DNA of 64,000 bases from Oribacterium parvum ACB1 (GTDB lineage: Bacteria > Bacillota > Clostridia > Lachnospirales > Lachnospiraceae), in contig NZ_KE148312.1 in the NCBI RefSeq assembly GCF_000238055.2, positions 1,298,501 to 1,362,500 of the forward strand. Reading direction: 5' to 3'. Numbering within the stretch: the first letter of the stretch is position 1; the number at the start of each line of letters is the position of its first letter. The notes below the pieces were generated by a model. The model was not told where the DNA came from. It made no database searches and saw only the letters and a program-made list of their open reading frames with translations. Shown here in pieces: positions 61,483 through 64,000 of the stretch. The position numbers and the translations under genes were made by a program.

Positions 61483-63087
61483 GTGAAGAAGAAATGGATG
61501 AAACTGTTCTCTATTGTGGCGTTAAGTTTGGCGGTAACAGCCTGCGGAGCTGCAAAACAGGAGAGTAGTGAAACGAAGACAGGAACAGCTGCACAGTCGG
61601 AGAAGGCTTCTGAAGGGCAGACGGAAAAGGCTGCAAGTGCAAGTACAGAAAGCGATAGCTTCACTTACATTATTGACGGCGATACGGGAAATACTTTGAA
61701 TCCGCTTACAGCGGATGACCGCTACGGCTTAATGACTACGCATGCTTTATATGCTCCTCCTTATCATATTTATGGAGACGGAACAATTGATTATATCTTG
61801 GCTGAAAGCATGACTCCGTCGGAGGACGGTTTAACTTTAACCATGAAGCTGAAGGACGGTTTAAAGTGGAGTGACGGAGAGCCTCTTACTGCTGATGATA
61901 TTGTTTTTACTTATGATAGTATCAACAAAATAAGCAAGAATCTCTATATCGGAGATGATCCCATTACGACGGAAAAGCAGGATGACAGAACCGTGCTCTT
62001 CCATCTGCCCTCTGTTTCCGCAAGTGCCATGGAGATGCTTTCCGACGAAATCAGCATTATCCCGAAGCATATTTTCGAAGGGAAGGAAAATGCGGATATT
62101 TCCCTTTTGGACGATAAGGTTGTAGGTTGCGGTCCCTATACTTTTGAAGAGTATAAAACAGGAGAGTATCTGAAATTCAAGGCCAATCCCAACTATGTGA
62201 AGGGAAAACCTTATATTGATACCTTGATTTACAGAATTATTGAGAAGTCCGATACCGCGACCTTGGCTATGCAGAGCGGAGAAGGGGACACCCTCGTTCT
62301 CACACCGGATATGATTGAGCAATATAAGGGAAATGACGGCTTTACTCTGTATAACTACAGTGAAGGAAGAGTTCCCTATGTTCGCTTAAATGTCAATGCC
62401 GACACAATGAAGGATAAGAACTACAGAGAAGGCATTTTAAAGGCTTTAAATCGTGATGAGATTATGCTTGCGGCATATGGAGATAAGGATTACTACGAGC
62501 TGGGATATTCTTTCCTTCCCTATGATAATAAGTATTATACGGATGATGTAGAAAAATGGGATCAGGACCTTGAGAAAGCAAAGGAACTGACCAAGGACGG
62601 CGCGAAGAGCTTAAAACTTGCCTATGTTACCAACAATGGCGTTCTCGAAAGAGAGGGGCTTGCCATCCAGTCGGAATTAAAACAGGTAGGAATCGATGTA
62701 GAACTTGTCGGAATCACGGACGTTGCATATTCCAAGATGTCCAGAGAAAAGGGCAATAAAGAGTATGATATCGTGCTCGGCGGATATGTAATGGGTAGTG
62801 ATCCGGATACCTTCGCTATGCTTTTCTCCTCTCAGAAAGACAACAGCATGAGCTTTAGCAATGCGGAAATCGATAAGCTCTTTGAAGAGGGAAATGCGAC
62901 CTTAGACGATTCGAAGAGAATGGAAATCTATAAGAAGGTGCAGAGACTGGTTTCCGAAGAAGCAATCTATTATCCGCTCGGTACCAATCTGAGAACCATC
63001 GTGACCAAGAGCAATGTGGATCCGGAAGAAGCGAAGCTGGTTCCGATTTATACCTACGGTGATCTTTCCAAGCTAAAGTTTAAATAA
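61483..63087 (+). CDS. Peptide ABC transporter substrate-binding lipoprotein
   Basis: This 534-residue family 5 binding protein is of OppA/DppA type. The signal peptide KKKWMKLFSIVALSLAVTAC has lipobox AVTAC, followed by a Ser/Thr/Glu-rich tether (about 20-60). Body marks are GNTLNPLTADDRYG, the family signature LKDGLKWSDGEPLTADDIVFTYDSI (span) and VGCGPYTFEEYKTGEYLKF (span). GTG 61483 is chosen because of AAGGAGG 7 nt upstream and the signal peptide directly after it. The permease gene follows. Confidence 0.92.
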   Translation: MKKKWMKLFSIVALSLAVTACGAAKQESSETKTGTAAQSEKASEGQTEKAASASTESDSFTYIIDGDTGNTLNPLTADDRYGLMTTHALYAPPYHIYGDGTIDYILAESMTPSEDGLTLTMKLKDGLKWSDGEPLTADDIVFTYDSINKISKNLYIGDDPITTEKQDDRTVLFHLPSVSASAMEMLSDEISIIPKHIFEGKENADISLLDDKVVGCGPYTFEEYKTGEYLKFKANPNYVKGKPYIDTLIYRIIEKSDTATLAMQSGEGDTLVLTPDMIEQYKGNDGFTLYNYSEGRVPYVRLNVNADTMKDKNYREGILKALNRDEIMLAAYGDKDYYELGYSFLPYDNKYYTDDVEKWDQDLEKAKELTKDGAKSLKLAYVTNNGVLEREGLAIQSELKQVGIDVELVGITDVAYSKMSREKGNKEYDIVLGGYVMGSDPDTFAMLFSSQKDNSMSFSNAEIDKLFEEGNATLDDSKRMEIYKKVQRLVSEEAIYYPLGTNLRTIVTKSNVDPEEAKLVPIYTYGDLSKLKFK

Positions 63088-63174
63088 AAATATAGTAAAT
63101 AAAAATATAGTAAATCGAAATACAGTAAATCGAAAAATAGTAAAGTACAATAGAGTAAATTACAATATAGATTG
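63086..63174 (+). repeat. 15-bp tandem repeat, about six copies
   Basis: Units such as AAAAATATAGTAAAT, AAAAATATAGTAAAT, CGAAATACAGTAAAT, CGAAAAATAGTAAAG and TACAATAGAGTAAAT follow directly after the stop codon, increasingly diverged. Confidence 0.85.
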
Positions 63175-63190
63175 TTCGATTTAGGAAGAT

Positions 63191-63230
63191 AAAATAATGG
63201 AGATGGAGTTATCCATTTCCATTATTTTAT
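63191..63230 (+). terminator. Hairpin downstream of the binding-protein gene
   Basis: AAAATAATGGAGATGG pairs with CCATTTCCATTATTTT (a few mismatches) around AGTTAT. It may reduce read-through into the permease gene, raising binding protein over permease. The remaining spacer (63231-63387) holds a further inverted repeat, GGATATCC/GGATATCGG near 63301-63328, and a run of T; no gene is seen. Confidence 0.65.
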
Positions 63231-63387
63231 AATTCATAACGAGTATCGCTCGCAGAGCGCGCGGTATTTCATTCTTGACAAGTGGCTAAGCCGAGACCGA
63301 GGATATCCGTTTTAGAAGGATATCGGTATAAACACATGATGCCTCGTTAAGAAGTTAGTTTTTTTTTACAAAAGAAATCAGGATTTT

Positions 63388-64000
63388 ATGGCTAAATATA
63401 TAGTAAAGAGATTAATACAAACGATTCCTCTGCTTTTTCTTATTACGGTGCTCTGCTTCACCTTAATGAATCTGGCACCCTATGATGCAGTGGATGCCAT
63501 CGCGAGTTCCAAGATGACAGAGGCGCAGAGGGAGGAAAAGAGGGAAGAACTGGGACTGTTAGATCCTCTTCCCGTGCAATACATTCGCTGGCTAGGGAGA
63601 GTGGCTAGAGGAGACCTCGGAAATTCGCTCTTAAATCATACCAGCATTTCGAAGGACCTTCTGATTCGGATTCCGAATACCATCAAGCTGGTCCTACCTT
63701 CCTATGCTACCGCGTATATCCTTGCGATTGTACTGGGGCTATACAGCGCAAGCTTTCAAGGAAAATGGCCGGATAAGTTGATTGACGGCTTCTCTACGCT
63801 GGGACTTTCTTTGCCAAGCTTTTGGATAGCGATGATCTTTATTTATTTTTTTGGATATAAGTGGAAGATCTTTCCCTTGCAAGGGATGCAAACGATAGGA
63901 AAGGAAGGGGATTTCTTGGACTTTATTAGGCATCTCGTACTTCCCTACCTGGTTCTCGTGATCGTTTTTCTTCCGGACTTATGCCGTTATGTCCGCTCCT
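63388..64000 (+). CDS. Oligopeptide ABC transporter permease (DppB/OppB type), 3' truncated by window
   Basis: Translating from ATG 63388 gives 204 residues open to the window edge. It begins AKYIVKRLIQTIPLLFLITVLCF, has the EKREELGLLDPLPVQYIRWL block and RGDLGNSLLNHTSI, and further helices (YILAIVLGLYSASFQ, FWIAMIFIYFFGYKW). This is the usual N-terminal half of the first permease of a dipeptide/oligopeptide importer. The ribosome-binding site is weak (CAGGA). It presumably works with the preceding binding protein. Confidence 0.9.
   Translation, partial: MAKYIVKRLIQTIPLLFLITVLCFTLMNLAPYDAVDAIASSKMTEAQREEKREELGLLDPLPVQYIRWLGRVARGDLGNSLLNHTSISKDLLIRIPNTIKLVLPSYATAYILAIVLGLYSASFQGKWPDKLIDGFSTLGLSLPSFWIAMIFIYFFGYKWKIFPLQGMQTIGKEGDFLDFIRHLVLPYLVLVIVFLPDLCRYVRS

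Noticed and set aside
63086-63174. CRISPR or iteron-type origin
   Set aside because: The 15-bp units are directly adjacent, AT-rich and diverging, with no spacers and no replication gene nearby; simple repeat expansion is likelier.

Overview
The window looks like chromosomal DNA of a motile, low-to-moderate-GC Gram-positive anaerobe, most likely a Lachnospiraceae member (Oribacterium-like relatives fit). The grounds are the Clostridia-type fla/che operon with FliY, CheC, CheD, CheV and FlbD, the lipoprotein signal peptides, the strong AGGAGG ribosome-binding sites, and frequent GTG/TTG starts. The assignment is inferred from protein character; no database search was run.

Layout. (1) 1-14.1 kb: a head-to-tail array of seven LicD-family paralogues (the first truncated by the window edge), each with an N-terminal LicD domain, a variable middle and a near-invariant C-terminal domain resembling CDP-glycerol glycerophosphotransferases. 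The copies are mosaic, with long near-identical blocks and one probable gene remnant between copies. A Fe-dependent alcohol dehydrogenase of the phosphonoacetaldehyde-reductase type follows. (2) 15.4-20.7 kb: a c-di-GMP block. Two c-di-GMP-I (GEMM) aptamers in tandem, one with a terminator and one with an RBS-sequestering hairpin, precede a secreted CAP-domain protein. Next come two small proteins sharing a WQG repeat, a solute-binding lipoprotein, and a degenerate-GGDEF/intact-EAL protein. (3) 21.0-46.2 kb: one large flagellar/chemotaxis operon in the order fliE F G H I J K flgD flgE flbD motA motB fliM cheY flgC fliY fliO P Q R flhB flhA fliA, two rod genes, cheC cheD cheV, closed by a terminator. 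flgB, fliL, flhF and flhG are not seen, and flgC is displaced. (4) 46.3-56.0 kb: a secreted protein with cell-wall-binding-like repeats, a ParA ATPase translationally coupled to a ComFB-domain protein, a very large FliD, FliS, a FlgN-like coiled-coil protein, and a 906-residue nucleotidyltransferase-like protein ending in eight short tandem repeats. (5) 56.2-57.9 kb: rplM-rpsI with a structured leader, followed by a 700-bp block of four hairpin modules whose stems covary. (6) 58-64 kb: an AAA ATPase plus small Toprim-like protein pair (defence-like), a MATE exporter, and the start of an oligopeptide ABC transporter.

How it may fit together. FliA is encoded in the main operon. Putative sigma-28 sites of the form TATA-N14/15-(G/T)nCGATA lie before flgE, the second rod block, fliD and the EAL phosphodiesterase gene. 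C-di-GMP appears to be broken down by the EAL protein and sensed by the two riboswitches and, if the family property holds, by the ComFB protein next to ParA. The LicD array, the phosphonate-type reductase and the wall-binding repeats suggest decoration of a surface polymer or glycan with a phospho- or phosphono-substituent.

Several promoters appear to be embedded in, or directly abutting, terminator hairpins. Such an arrangement would stop upstream transcripts while sparing those starting locally. The most unusual items are the tandem dual-mode c-di-GMP riboswitch, the ParA-ComFB pair, the LicD array, and the covarying hairpin modules after rpsI.
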